Of a DNA stretch of 64,000 bases, positions 7,043-15,692 are shown piece after piece. Below the pieces are notes generated by a model. That model did not search any database. It worked only from the letters and a program-made list of their open reading frames with translations, and was not told the DNA's origin. Within the stretch, counting starts at the first letter, position 1. Every line of letters begins with the position of its first letter. The DNA is taken from the NCBI GenBank assembly GCA_905234605.1, contig CAJOIE010000002.1, positions 210,341 to 274,340 on the forward strand, given 5' to 3'. Source of the DNA: an uncultured Bacteroidaceae bacterium. GTDB lineage: Bacteria > Bacteroidota > Bacteroidia > Bacteroidales > Bacteroidaceae. The translations under genes and the position numbers were made by a program.

Positions 7043-10000
7043 TTAGAAGTTAAGGTTAAGGCCAAGCTGCATAGAGAATGGGCGGGGGTACATGTTGTTG
7101 TCTATGCCGCCGAACACTTCGGGGTCGATGCCCTTGTACTTGGTGATGCAGAACACGTTGTTGGCCGTGAGATAGACACGTCCGCCTATGCCCTTATAGC
7201 TCTGTCCGCGCAGCAGGTGGTCGAAGCTGTAGCCCAGGGTGATGTTGTCACACTTGAGGAAGGAGCCGTTCTGCACGAAGTAGTCGGAGGTGACGTAGTT
7301 GTAGGTCTGCCATCCCTTCTCGAGCACAGCCACGGGGCGGTTGGTGAGGTAGTTGTTGTAGAGGGCAGCCTTGCTCACGTTGCTGGCTCCTGCCTCCTGG
7401 TCGTTGAAGACATAGTTGCCGAGGCTGGCACGCAGGTTGAAGCCGAAGTCCCATTGCTTATACTCCAGGCGCGAGCTCAGGCCCAGTGTCCATGGAGCCA
7501 CAGCACTCTTGTAGAAGTAGCGGTCGTCCTGGCTGATTTGTCCGTCGCCGTTGCGGTCCACGTAGACGCCCTCGATGGGGAGGCCGTTCTGGTCGTACAC
7601 CTGCTGGTATACATAATAGGTGTAGGCGGGATGGCCCTCGGCAAAGGCCTGCACGTCGTTGTTGGTGCCCGATGAGATGCGTCCCGTCATCACGGGGCTG
7701 CCATCCTCGTTGGCCGAGATCTCGGTGATCTCGTTGTGGTTGTAGGTAGCATTGAGGCCGATGGTCCAGTACCAGTCGCGTGTCTGGATGGGGCGTGCCT
7801 CTATTGAGAGCTCGACACCCGTGTTGCGCAGCGAGCCGATGTTGGTCATCACCGTGTTTGCGAAGTTGGAGCCTGCGGCCACGTAGGCACGGTTGAGCAG
7901 GTCGGTGGTGTTGCGGATGTAGCCGTCGAGGCTGAACACCAGTCGCTGCTTCCAGAAGCCCAGGTCGAGACCTACGTTGTAGGTGGTTGTCGACTCCCAC
8001 TTGAGGTCGGGGTCGTAGGCTGCGGGGCGGTAGAGGGAGCCGTCGCCGAGCAGCGGATAGTAGGTGCTGGAGCCCTGGTTGCGGCTGTAGATGGCGAAGT
8101 AGTTGTAGTCGCCGATGCCTTCCTGCTGTCCTGTCACGCCGTAGCTGAGGCGTATCTTGGCATCGGAGAGGTGGTCAAGGTCGCGCAGCATGCTCTCTTC
8201 CTTGAACTTCCATGCGAAGGCGAATGAGGGGAAGAGTGCCCAGTGGTCGCGGAAGCGGCTGGAGCCGTCGTCGCGCAGTGTGGCGGTGACAAGGTAGCGG
8301 TCCATGAGGCTGTATGTGACGCGGCCGAAGAACGACACCAGGTAGTTCTCTGTCTTGTAGAGGCGGCTCGTCGGGTTATACTCTTCGCCCGGGTGGGCAA
8401 GGTTGCTCTCAGGATAGAGGCCGTGGTAGGAGTTCTTGAGCTCACGCCAGAAGTGCTGCCACTCGTAGCCAGCCATGGCATCGATGTGGTTGTCCTTGTT
8501 CAGCTGCTTGGTGTATTGCAGGTAGGCGTTGAGCGACGTGTTGCGCTTGGTGATTTCCTCCCATCCCCATGAGCCGTAGTATATGGAGCCTGTGTAGGAG
8601 GGCAGGTTGGCCGTTGTCTGCTTGCCATAGGAGAAATCGCCGCCCACGTTGACGTGTGCGCTGAGGTCCTCGAGGCCGTGCACCTTGTATATTATCTCTG
8701 CATTGCCCACGAAGGAGCGGCTCTTGGCGTGCTCGTCGCGCTCGGTCAGGAGCGAGAGCGGGTTGGCCGTGGAGAGGTTGTACCACGTGTTGGGCCATGT
8801 GGGGTCACCCAGTGCCGAGCCCTCGGTGCGCCACTGGAAGTAGTTGTTGAAGTTGGCAGCATCGGCACTCTCGCGGTCATAGACAGCCTGCGAGGGGTCC
8901 ATCCACACGGCGGCACTAACGGCACCCTGGTCGGCATACTGCGTCTCGGCATACATGCCCTTGGCCGAGAGGTTGAGGGTGAGGTGGTCATCGAGGAACG
9001 AGGGGTTGAGGTTCAAGGCAGCCGTGGCACGCTGGAAGTCGGACGTGCGCAGTATGCCCTGCTGGTCGGTGTAGCCCAGGCTGAGGCGGTATGGCAGGCT
9101 CTTGAGCGCGCCCTGTATGCTCACGTTGTGGTCGTGGCTCACTGATGTGCGGTAGATCTCGTCCTGCCAGTCGGTGTTGGCCGTGCCCAGCGCGCCGGCG
9201 GCCACGGAGCTCTCGCCGAAGGTCTGGCGGATGAAGGCGCGGTACTCGTTGCCGTCCATCACGTCGATGCTCTTGCGCCGCGTGCTCACGGTGACATTGC
9301 CGTTGTAGCTCACCTGCGGCTTCATGCCCTTGCGGCCCTTCTTGGTGGTGATGATGATGACACCGTTAGAGCCGCGGCTGCCGTAGATGGCCGTGGCAGA
9401 GGCATCCTTGAGCACGTTGAAACTCTCAATGTCGTTGGGGTTCACCATGGAGAGCAGGTTGGAGAGGCCCTTCACGCCGTTGTTGTCCATGGCCAGACCG
9501 TCGATGACGATGAGCGGGTCGTTGGAGGCGTTGAGCGAGGAGCCGCCACGTATGCGTATGTTGGAGCCTGTGCCAGGGGCACCGCCGCCGTCGGTGATGC
9601 TCACGCCAGGCACCTTGCCCTGCAGCATCTCCTGCGGCGTGACCACCACGCCCTTGTTCTTCATGTCGGGCTTGAGGGCCACCACCGAACCCGTCAGGTC
9701 GGTTTTGCGCGCTGTGCCGTAGCCAATGACCACCACATCCTGCAGCGTCTTGGCATCTTCGCGCAGCGTGATGCTCAGCTGCGGGCGCGCAGCCACCGTC
9801 ACGGGCTGGAAGCCCATGAACGTCACCGTGAGCTGCGAACCGCTGGGAGCGGTGATGGAGAAGTTACCGTCGAAGTCGGTCGTCGTGCCGCCAGGCTGTC
9901 CCACGACGCGCACGGTCGCGCCCATGACAGGCTCGCCCATGTCGTCCTTAACATTACCCTTGACAGCAATTTGCGCCATGGCGCACACAGACAGAAGGAG

Positions 10001-10057
10001 CCCCGCGAGGAGGGCAAGGACGCGGTGGGGCATCCTGGTTTGTTTCTGCTTCATCAT
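7043..10057 (-). CDS. susC: SusC-family TonB-dependent outer-membrane oligosaccharide transporter
   Basis: 1004-aa TonB-dependent receptor importing malto-oligosaccharides with SusD. A signal peptide (1-29, ending AMAQ) is followed by a carboxypeptidase-regulatory-like domain (about 31-100), the SusC signature around 107-121 (DVVVIGYGTARKTDLTGS), a plug domain with NIRIRGGSSL and YGSRGSNGVIIITTKKG, and a long beta-barrel ending in aromatic LNLNF. The length is normal for SusC. It is first in the minus-strand operon susC-susD-susE-susF-amylase, and a -7 box lies 55 nt upstream. The LacI-type gene on the other side of the restriction cassette is a candidate regulator. Confidence 0.97.
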   Translation of the reverse strand: MMKQKQTRMPHRVLALLAGLLLSVCAMAQIAVKGNVKDDMGEPVMGATVRVVGQPGGTTTDFDGNFSITAPSGSQLTVTFMGFQPVTVAARPQLSITLREDAKTLQDVVVIGYGTARKTDLTGSVVALKPDMKNKGVVVTPQEMLQGKVPGVSITDGGGAPGTGSNIRIRGGSSLNASNDPLIVIDGLAMDNNGVKGLSNLLSMVNPNDIESFNVLKDASATAIYGSRGSNGVIIITTKKGRKGMKPQVSYNGNVTVSTRRKSIDVMDGNEYRAFIRQTFGESSVAAGALGTANTDWQDEIYRTSVSHDHNVSIQGALKSLPYRLSLGYTDQQGILRTSDFQRATAALNLNPSFLDDHLTLNLSAKGMYAETQYADQGAVSAAVWMDPSQAVYDRESADAANFNNYFQWRTEGSALGDPTWPNTWYNLSTANPLSLLTERDEHAKSRSFVGNAEIIYKVHGLEDLSAHVNVGGDFSYGKQTTANLPSYTGSIYYGSWGWEEITKRNTSLNAYLQYTKQLNKDNHIDAMAGYEWQHFWRELKNSYHGLYPESNLAHPGEEYNPTSRLYKTENYLVSFFGRVTYSLMDRYLVTATLRDDGSSRFRDHWALFPSFAFAWKFKEESMLRDLDHLSDAKIRLSYGVTGQQEGIGDYNYFAIYSRNQGSSTYYPLLGDGSLYRPAAYDPDLKWESTTTYNVGLDLGFWKQRLVFSLDGYIRNTTDLLNRAYVAAGSNFANTVMTNIGSLRNTGVELSIEARPIQTRDWYWTIGLNATYNHNEITEISANEDGSPVMTGRISSGTNNDVQAFAEGHPAYTYYVYQQVYDQNGLPIEGVYVDRNGDGQISQDDRYFYKSAVAPWTLGLSSRLEYKQWDFGFNLRASLGNYVFNDQEAGASNVSKAALYNNYLTNRPVAVLEKGWQTYNYVTSDYFVQNGSFLKCDNITLGYSFDHLLRGQSYKGIGGRVYLTANNVFCITKYKGIDPEVFGGIDNNMYPRPFSMQLGLNLNF

Positions 10058-10111
10058 GCTTGGAGTGTTGTTAGTTAGTTTATGTATCAGTTGTCAGTGC
10101 ATACTTTTTGA

Positions 10112-10119
10112 CAAAAGTA
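10112..10119 (-). promoter_or_regulatory. -7 box of the susCDEF operon
   Basis: The minus strand reads TACTTTTG (consensus TAnnTTTG). A start near 10105 would give a leader of about 48 nt before the susC ATG at 10057. No convincing -33 TTG is seen at 19-21 bp, as expected if the promoter needs an activator. Confidence 0.5.
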
Positions 10120-10245
10120 CCCGCACACCCACAACACCCTAAGGCTCAGCTATACAAATTTTCACATTTACTTGCGCAATCGTTTGCAACCCTTAACACT
10201 GCACACAGCACCATGATTCGCACCTTCCGCCACCATGTCGCGCCG

Positions 10246-10326
10246 CACCCTGCACCGTGGCTGCCGCCACCCTGCACCCTCTGCCGCCGCACACTGCACC
10301 CTCACCAGCCGCCTCCCTGCACGGTG
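10246..10326 (+). repeat. Phased TGCA repeat array 1 (4 units)
   Basis: TGCA cores at 10251, 10273, 10295 and 10318 are spaced 22, 22 and 23 bp. The first unit is CACCCTGCACCGTG, and the next two are CACCCTGCACCCTC and CACACTGCACCCTC. The last is a variant, TCCCTGCACGGTG. Orientation matches the downstream restriction gene. It belongs to the same family as the arrays near 22.2, 33.1, 42.2 and 57.2 kb. Confidence 0.8.
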
Positions 10327-10345
10327 TTTTCCGGCAGGGAGGCGG
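10309..10345. repeat. 12-bp inverted repeat upstream of the restriction gene
   Basis: CCGCCTCCCTGC and GCAGGGAGGCGG form a perfect 12-bp stem with a 13-nt loop. The left arm overlaps the last unit of the repeat array. It is followed by an AT-rich run, and could be a hairpin or an operator. Confidence 0.55.
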
Positions 10346-10403
10346 AACTATTAAAAAAACATAATAACAGGTAGGCTACCCTCACTCACACATCGCTTTC
10401 ACC

Positions 10404-10411
10404 TACCTTTG
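10404..10411 (+). promoter_or_regulatory. -7 box of the restriction-modification operon
   Basis: TACCTTTG ends only 7 nt before the ATG at 10419, so the predicted transcript would be leaderless or nearly so. No matching -33 element is visible. Confidence 0.5.
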
Positions 10412-10418
10412 TATAGAT

Positions 10419-11255
10419 ATGAGTACACCAACAGTTCTCCAGCCAGTCAACAGCGTGAATAACGAGCATGCCATCCGCTCCATTGTACGCGCCTGCGTAG
10501 GTGCCTATGCATCAGGCTTCGCAGACAGACATATAGCAGAGCACGAAGATGAAGACGGCACCATCAACATGAAGATACACAATGTCTTCATCGCCGCATT
10601 AGGCCCTGAAGTGCAATACTTTTCCGCCCTTTCACGCTCGCTCGACAGCTCACTTGGGTTCATGCTTGAACGCATGGCTATATCCATTGCCGAGATGCAC
10701 TATCAAGTCAGCCAGCATGTTGAGGGTATCCTTTATGATAAACAGACAGACGCCATCGCGGAGCTCTTGGAGAAATACAAACGGCATGCAGCACAACCCG
10801 CCGCAGCCCACTACACATTCCTGTCTGCCTTGCGCGGCCAGAGCATTCAACGACGCCACGAAAGTGACTACTACTTAGTAGACAAGGAGACCAATCACCA
10901 CTATCTGATCGAACTGAAAATAGGCGGAGACCTCGATAACAAAAAAGCCCGCTCAGAAAAGGAGGCCCTATTGGAACAATACTGCATACTTACCAATGGC
11001 TCAACCCGACCAGAAGATGTAAGTATTCTCTTTGCCACTGCCTATAATCGATATGGCGAGGGGCAGCCATGGACACAATCCCGCGTGCGTCAATACTTCG
11101 CACCAGAGGAACTCTGCATCGGCCGCGACTTCTGGAATTTGGTATGCAAGTCTGAACAAGGCTATGACATTGTCATTAACGAGTATCGGCGTAATGTGCA
11201 CCTCATCACAGAAGCTTTAGAGTTAATCAAGCACACATATTTGCCCGATGCATAG
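10419..11255 (+). CDS. Type II restriction endonuclease, TdeIII-like
   Basis: 278-aa soluble protein whose layout (VQYFSALSRSLDSSLGFMLERMA helical part, then a PD-(D/E)XK core) resembles TdeIII-family type II nucleases. The probable metal site is D150 (ESDYYLVD) with E165-x-K167 in YLIELKIGG. I assign it mainly from these motifs and from the two methyltransferase genes that follow, the first overlapping it by 8 nt. It comes first in its operon, which is unusual because the nuclease usually follows or is delayed relative to the methylase; no controller (C) gene is seen. Codon and base use are AT-richer than the flanking starch genes, which suggests horizontal transfer. Its target site cannot be read from the sequence. 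Confidence 0.68.
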   Translation: MSTPTVLQPVNSVNNEHAIRSIVRACVGAYASGFADRHIAEHEDEDGTINMKIHNVFIAALGPEVQYFSALSRSLDSSLGFMLERMAISIAEMHYQVSQHVEGILYDKQTDAIAELLEKYKRHAAQPAAAHYTFLSALRGQSIQRRHESDYYLVDKETNHHYLIELKIGGDLDNKKARSEKEALLEQYCILTNGSTRPEDVSILFATAYNRYGEGQPWTQSRVRQYFAPEELCIGRDFWNLVCKSEQGYDIVINEYRRNVHLITEALELIKHTYLPDA

Positions 11256-11961
11256 TGCAGAATGGACAAAGTCATTGCTGTGCGGCGATGGTCGGGAAGC
11301 TCTCAGGAAGCTTCCAGACAGCAGTATCGACTTCATCTTCACCGACCCGCCATACAATATTGGTAGCCATTCCACTGGCAACATTCCATTGCCTGGACGA
11401 CGGCCAATGAATAACGATGTGGCTGCTTGGGACTGGGTGAGCTTTAATCCTGAGGAGTGGGCCGACGAGTTACTGCGAGTGCTCAAACCACAGGGTAATC
11501 TCTTTGTCTTCACATCATACAACCAGATTGGGAGATGGCATGCATGCCTTGACCATCGCTTCGACACCACTAACTTCATGATTTGGCACAAGACCAATCC
11601 TGCTCCGAAGGTGTTCAAAGCAGGCTTCCTCAATAGCTGCGAGATGATATTTACATGCTGGAACAAAGGCCACACATGGAACTTCATTTCTCAGGCAGAA
11701 ATGCACAACTTCTTTGAAAGCCCGATATGCATGCGGCCCGAGCGGCTAAGCAACCCACACCACCCCGCACAGAAGCCATTAGCACTACTCCGCAAGATTA
11801 TAACAATAGCATCCAATGAGAACGACATCATACTTGACCCATTTATGGGGGTCGGCAGCATCGGTGTCGCTGCACTCCAATTAGGACGTCGCTACATAGG
11901 CGTGGAAATCGACGCCAAATACTACGAAGCCGCCCGGAACCGCATGGAGCACGAATTATGA
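11248..11961 (+). CDS. DNA N6-adenine methyltransferase, beta-class order
   Basis: 237-aa methyltransferase transferring a methyl group from S-adenosylmethionine to adenine in the nuclease's target site. The catalytic motif IV is TDPPY (32-36) near the N-terminus. The motif X-like segment NPHHPAQKPLALLRK and the AdoMet motif I (DPFMGVGSIG...GVEID) are at the C-terminus, giving the IV-TRD-X-I order of beta-class enzymes. DPPY favours adenine over N4-cytosine. It overlaps the nuclease gene by 8 nt and the next methylase by 4 nt (ATGA), so the three are translationally coupled. It resembles DpnA-type partners in two-methylase systems. Confidence 0.88.
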   Translation: MHSAEWTKSLLCGDGREALRKLPDSSIDFIFTDPPYNIGSHSTGNIPLPGRRPMNNDVAAWDWVSFNPEEWADELLRVLKPQGNLFVFTSYNQIGRWHACLDHRFDTTNFMIWHKTNPAPKVFKAGFLNSCEMIFTCWNKGHTWNFISQAEMHNFFESPICMRPERLSNPHHPAQKPLALLRKIITIASNENDIILDPFMGVGSIGVAALQLGRRYIGVEIDAKYYEAARNRMEHEL

Positions 11962-13112
11962 GCACACACCATATCGCCGAACAGTTACGGCCACTGCTGA
12001 AATGGCCCGGTGGCAAGGAGAAAGAGTTGAAATACATTCTGCCCAACCTGCCCACGGAGATAGAGAATTACTACGAGCCGTTTGTCGGAGGCGGCTCTGT
12101 GTATATGGCCATGAAGGCAAAGCACTATTTTATCAACGACCTCTCATCAGAGCTCATGCTACTGTACAAATACATCAGCACGGCATCCGATGAATTCTTC
12201 AGCTATGCCACGGCAATATGTGATGCCTGGCATAATGCCACAGACTTCTGCACTACACATATTGCTCTGACAGAAACCTATGAATCGTTGCGCAACGGCA
12301 CACTCACAGAGAGCCTGCTGCCACATTCCATCGGGCAATACCTCAAAGAAACCGCCGACGCCGTCTATGAAGTGTTAGGCTCAACGGTAACACCTCACAA
12401 AGAAATCTTCTTGCATGAATTACTCAACAACCTCTCTCGCAAGATGATTCGAATGCACACCCTGGAAAAGCAACGTGCCACGCTACCTTATCAAGATATT
12501 TGTGACAACATTGAAGCAGCGGTCAAGAGTGCACTATACATGTATTACCGCTCTCTCTACAATGACCATGAAATGATGGAACAGGACCATGCCCTGCATG
12601 CAGCACTTTTTCTCTTCATCCGCAATTATTGCTATAGTGGCATGTTTCGTTACAATGACCAAGGCTTATTCAACGTGCCTTATGGGGGCATTGGCTATAA
12701 TGCCAAGTCCTTATCGCCAAGACTGAAGTATTTTCAATCCGACGCTGTACTCGCACACTTCGCACAGACCGAGATTTACAATCAGGACTTCGAACCATTC
12801 TTACGCAGCCATACACATTCCCCTCACGATTTCATATTTCTGGATCCTCCATACGATAGTGATTTCAGCACCTATGCCCAAAACAAGTTTACTCATGCAA
12901 GCCATGAGCGGCTTGCCAAATACCTTATCAATGACTGCAAGGCACAATGGATGCTCGTGATTAAACACACAGACTTCATATACAGCCTTTACAATGTTGC
13001 AGGGTTGACCATACGCTCTTTTGACAAACAATATACCGTCAGCTTCATGAACCGGAACAACCGCAAAGCAACACATCTGTTAATCACCAACTATATGGCA
13101 CAAGCCCAATAG
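11958..13112 (+). CDS. DNA adenine methyltransferase, D12 (Dam/DpnM) class
   Basis: 384-aa alpha-class N6-adenine methyltransferase. Motif X is LKWPGGK (14-20), motif I YYEPFVGGGSVYM (38-50) and motif IV FLDPPYDSDFSTY with DPPY at 296-299. It is about 100 residues longer than Dam, mostly between motifs I and IV, where the target-recognition region lies. Its start overlaps the previous stop by ATGA. A second adenine methylase of a different class suggests an asymmetric target needing one enzyme per strand, or a DpnII-like arrangement (DpnM plus single-strand-active DpnA). The gene is AT-richer than its neighbours, and the cassette ends here. Confidence 0.9.
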   Translation: MSTHHIAEQLRPLLKWPGGKEKELKYILPNLPTEIENYYEPFVGGGSVYMAMKAKHYFINDLSSELMLLYKYISTASDEFFSYATAICDAWHNATDFCTTHIALTETYESLRNGTLTESLLPHSIGQYLKETADAVYEVLGSTVTPHKEIFLHELLNNLSRKMIRMHTLEKQRATLPYQDICDNIEAAVKSALYMYYRSLYNDHEMMEQDHALHAALFLFIRNYCYSGMFRYNDQGLFNVPYGGIGYNAKSLSPRLKYFQSDAVLAHFAQTEIYNQDFEPFLRSHTHSPHDFIFLDPPYDSDFSTYAQNKFTHASHERLAKYLINDCKAQWMLVIKHTDFIYSLYNVAGLTIRSFDKQYTVSFMNRNNRKATHLLITNYMAQAQ

Positions 13113-13217
13113 CAAGCATGCGAGGGTAGGCAAGCCGTCCACATCCCATGCAACCGATTGCACGGCGCATGGAGGCTTTCTGCACGAATAAGGGTGGCGG
13201 TGGAATGAGTGCTCTGT

Positions 13218-13225
13218 TAACTTTG
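13218..13225 (+). promoter_or_regulatory. -7 box of the lacI-type gene
   Basis: TAACTTTG lies 37 nt before the ATG at 13263. No clear -33 element was found. Confidence 0.45.
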
Positions 13226-13262
13226 CCTGCACGCGGGCGTCTGGCACCTGCGCAGCATTGCC

Positions 13263-14303
13263 ATGGCAGAGCAGAGCAACATAACGATGAAGGACATAGC
13301 ACGGGAGCTGGGCGTCTCGGTGGCCACGGTGTCGCGCGCACTGGGCGGCAGCGAGCGCATCTCGCGTCAGCAGCGCGAGCGCATCCAGGCCTACGCCCGC
13401 GAGCGTGGCTTCACGCCCAACGAGATGGCAGGGGCTCTGCGGCGCACACGCACGGCATCGTCGCGCATCATAGGTGTCATCGTGCCGCAGATTGCCCACT
13501 ACTATTTTTCCACAATCCTCTCAGGCATCGAAGCCGAGGCCTCGCTGCGCGGCTACCGCATCATGGTGGCGCAGAGCGATGAGCGCTATGAGCGCGAGGT
13601 GCGCATCTGCCAGTCGTTTCTCGCGCAGAGGGTGTGCGGCGTGATAGTCTCCCAGGCCAAGGACACGATGCACTACGACCACTTCCGCCAGCTGATGGAC
13701 TGCGGCGTGCCGTTAGTGTTCTACGACCGCATCTGCACGGGGCTGAACACATCGCGCGTGGTGGTCGACGACTATCAGGGAGCCTACACGGCGGTGGACT
13801 ATCTGGTGCAGACAGGGTGCCGCCGCATAGCCTTCTACGGCTCCGACATGCACATGGAGATTTCCAAGAACCGCTACAATGGCTACCGCGATGCCCTGCT
13901 GCATGCCGGCATCACGCCCACCGACTCTCTCTACCATGAGTGCGACAACCGCCTGGCTGCCGAGCAGCTCACGCCGCAGGTGATGGGCTCCGCGGAACGG
14001 CCCGATGCCGTCTTCGCCGTGAACGACGACACGGCTGTTGGTGTGCTCCATGCCGTCAAGCGCATGAGCCTCCGCGTGCCCGACGACGTGAGCATCTGCG
14101 GCTTCACCAATGGCGAGCGCGCCGTGGCCTGCGACCCCATGCTCACCACCGTGGAGCAGCGTGGGCACCGCGTGGGCGAGGAGGCCGTGGGCATTCTCGT
14201 GGAGCATGTGGAAGGCGTGTTGCCCATCAGCACGGCGCGCCGCAAGGTGGTCAAGACACGTCTCGTGGTGCGTGGCACAACGAGGCCTATACAACAAACA
14301 TAG
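13263..14303 (+). CDS. LacI-family transcriptional regulator
   Basis: 346-aa DNA-binding repressor or activator. The N-terminal helix-turn-helix (about 7-28, ITMKDIARELGVSVATVSRA) is of LacI type, followed by a periplasmic-binding-protein-like sensor (IIGVIVPQIAHYYFSTILSG..., TVEQRGHRVGEEAVGIL). It lies at the head of the transporter, GH77 and GH97 genes and close to the susC promoter, so a malto-oligosaccharide effector is likely. This differs from B. thetaiotaomicron, where the membrane protein SusR controls sus. A 73-nt gap separates it from the transporter gene. Confidence 0.92.
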   Translation: MAEQSNITMKDIARELGVSVATVSRALGGSERISRQQRERIQAYARERGFTPNEMAGALRRTRTASSRIIGVIVPQIAHYYFSTILSGIEAEASLRGYRIMVAQSDERYEREVRICQSFLAQRVCGVIVSQAKDTMHYDHFRQLMDCGVPLVFYDRICTGLNTSRVVVDDYQGAYTAVDYLVQTGCRRIAFYGSDMHMEISKNRYNGYRDALLHAGITPTDSLYHECDNRLAAEQLTPQVMGSAERPDAVFAVNDDTAVGVLHAVKRMSLRVPDDVSICGFTNGERAVACDPMLTTVEQRGHRVGEEAVGILVEHVEGVLPISTARRKVVKTRLVVRGTTRPIQQT

Positions 14304-14376
14304 CCGCCGGCTGCAACCTGACCGCCGCCAGCCACGTCTATAATAAAAAGGTATAAGTAGTCACATCAACCATAAC

Positions 14377-15669
14377 ATGGAAAAACCAAGCCTATCTTTC
14401 TGGAAGCTGTGGAACCTCAGCTTCGGCTTCTTCGGGGTGCAGATTGCATATTCACTCCAGAGCAGCAACATCTCGCGCATATTCCGCACCCTCGGTGCCG
14501 ACCCGCACTCGCTGAGCTTCTTCTGGATCCTGCCGCCGCTGATGGGCATCCTCGTGCAGCCTGTCGTGGGGACGCTGAGCGACCGCACATGGACACGCCT
14601 CGGCCGCCGCATACCCTACCTGCTCTTTGGTGCAGCCATGGCCGTTGCCGTGATGATGCTCCTGCCAAACTCTGGCAGCTTCGGAATGAGCGTCGGCACG
14701 GCACTCATCTTCGGCCTCATAACACTCATGCTGCTCGACACAAGCATCAACATGGCCATGCAACCCTTCAAGATGCTCGTAGGCGACATGGTGTCGGAAC
14801 GACAGAAGGCTAAGGCCTACAGCATACAGTCGTTCCTCTGCAATGCCGGTTCCGTGGTAGGCTTCGTGCTGCCCTTCGTGCTCACCAGCATAGGGCTGAA
14901 GAACACTGCTCCAGAGGGTGTAGTGCCCCAGTCCGTGGTGTGGGCGTTCTATCTTGGTGCAGCAGTGCTCATCATCTGCGTCATCTACACCGTATTCAAG
15001 GTCAAGGAGTGGGATCCCGCGACCTACAATATCTACAACCCTACGCCCGAGCATGAGGAATCGGCCTCGTGGCTGACGCTCCTGCGCAACGCCCCCTCCA
15101 CGTTCTGGCGCGTAGGCATCGTGCAGTTCTTCTGCTGGGCTGCACTGCTCTATATGTGGACCTACGTGGTCGATGCCGTGGCCGAGACCGTCTACGGCAC
15201 CACCGACCCCACCACCGAAGCCTATCAGAGTGCCGCCAACTGGACCGGCATCCTCTATGCCATTCAGGCCATGGGCAGCGTGGTGTGGGCCACGATACTG
15301 CCACGCTTCAAGAACACCAAGGTGGCCTACGGCCTGAGCCTGCTGCTGGGCGGCGCGGGTTTCGCCCTCATCCCATTCATACACGACCCGATGGGTCAGA
15401 TCATACCCTTCCTGCTCATCGGATGCGCATGGGCAGCCATGCTGGCCATGCCCTTCACCTTCGTGACCAATGCCCTTCAGGGCTACGGCCACATGGGTGC
15501 CTATCTGGGTCTCTTCAACGGCACTATATGCCTGCCGCAGATAGTGGCAGCCCTGTGCGGCGGAGCCATACTCACACTCGTGGACAGCCATCAGAGCTCG
15601 ATGATGATTGTCTCGGGCGTGCTGCTGGCCCTCGGTGCTGTGAGCGTGTCGTTCATCAAAGGTAAGTAA
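14377..15669 (+). CDS. MFS sugar transporter (SUT/SLC45-like), inner membrane
   Basis: 430-aa polytopic protein with about 12 hydrophobic segments. The loop SDRTWTRLGRRIPYLLFG has the GRRxPY signature of glycoside/sucrose-type MFS carriers. Its place between the LacI regulator and the glucanotransferase and glucosidase genes suggests import of maltose or malto-oligosaccharides from the periplasm. It ends 23 nt before the GH77 gene, with which it is probably co-transcribed. Substrate is inferred from context only. Confidence 0.9.
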   Translation: MEKPSLSFWKLWNLSFGFFGVQIAYSLQSSNISRIFRTLGADPHSLSFFWILPPLMGILVQPVVGTLSDRTWTRLGRRIPYLLFGAAMAVAVMMLLPNSGSFGMSVGTALIFGLITLMLLDTSINMAMQPFKMLVGDMVSERQKAKAYSIQSFLCNAGSVVGFVLPFVLTSIGLKNTAPEGVVPQSVVWAFYLGAAVLIICVIYTVFKVKEWDPATYNIYNPTPEHEESASWLTLLRNAPSTFWRVGIVQFFCWAALLYMWTYVVDAVAETVYGTTDPTTEAYQSAANWTGILYAIQAMGSVVWATILPRFKNTKVAYGLSLLLGGAGFALIPFIHDPMGQIIPFLLIGCAWAAMLAMPFTFVTNALQGYGHMGAYLGLFNGTICLPQIVAALCGGAILTLVDSHQSSMMIVSGVLLALGAVSVSFIKGK

Positions 15670-15692
15670 CGTAAAGGCAAATATACACGGAC

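Larger units (their letters stand above)
10058..10418. other. 361-bp divergent intergenic region (susC / restriction gene)
   Basis: Holds the susC -7 box, then an AT-rich stretch, a four-unit 22/23-bp repeat array, a GC-rich hairpin and finally the -7 box of the restriction operon. It contains no supported ORF. It marks the left boundary of the AT-richer restriction cassette. Confidence 0.6.

Noticed and set aside
10058..10418. Insertion-sequence remnant beside the restriction cassette
   Set aside because: The inverted repeat is only 12 bp and local; no transposase fragment or matching copy at the right edge was seen.
10419..13112. A standard DpnII (GATC) system
   Set aside because: The two methylases fit the DpnM and DpnA classes, but the nuclease does not look like DpnII and the gene order differs, so the GATC target is not claimed.
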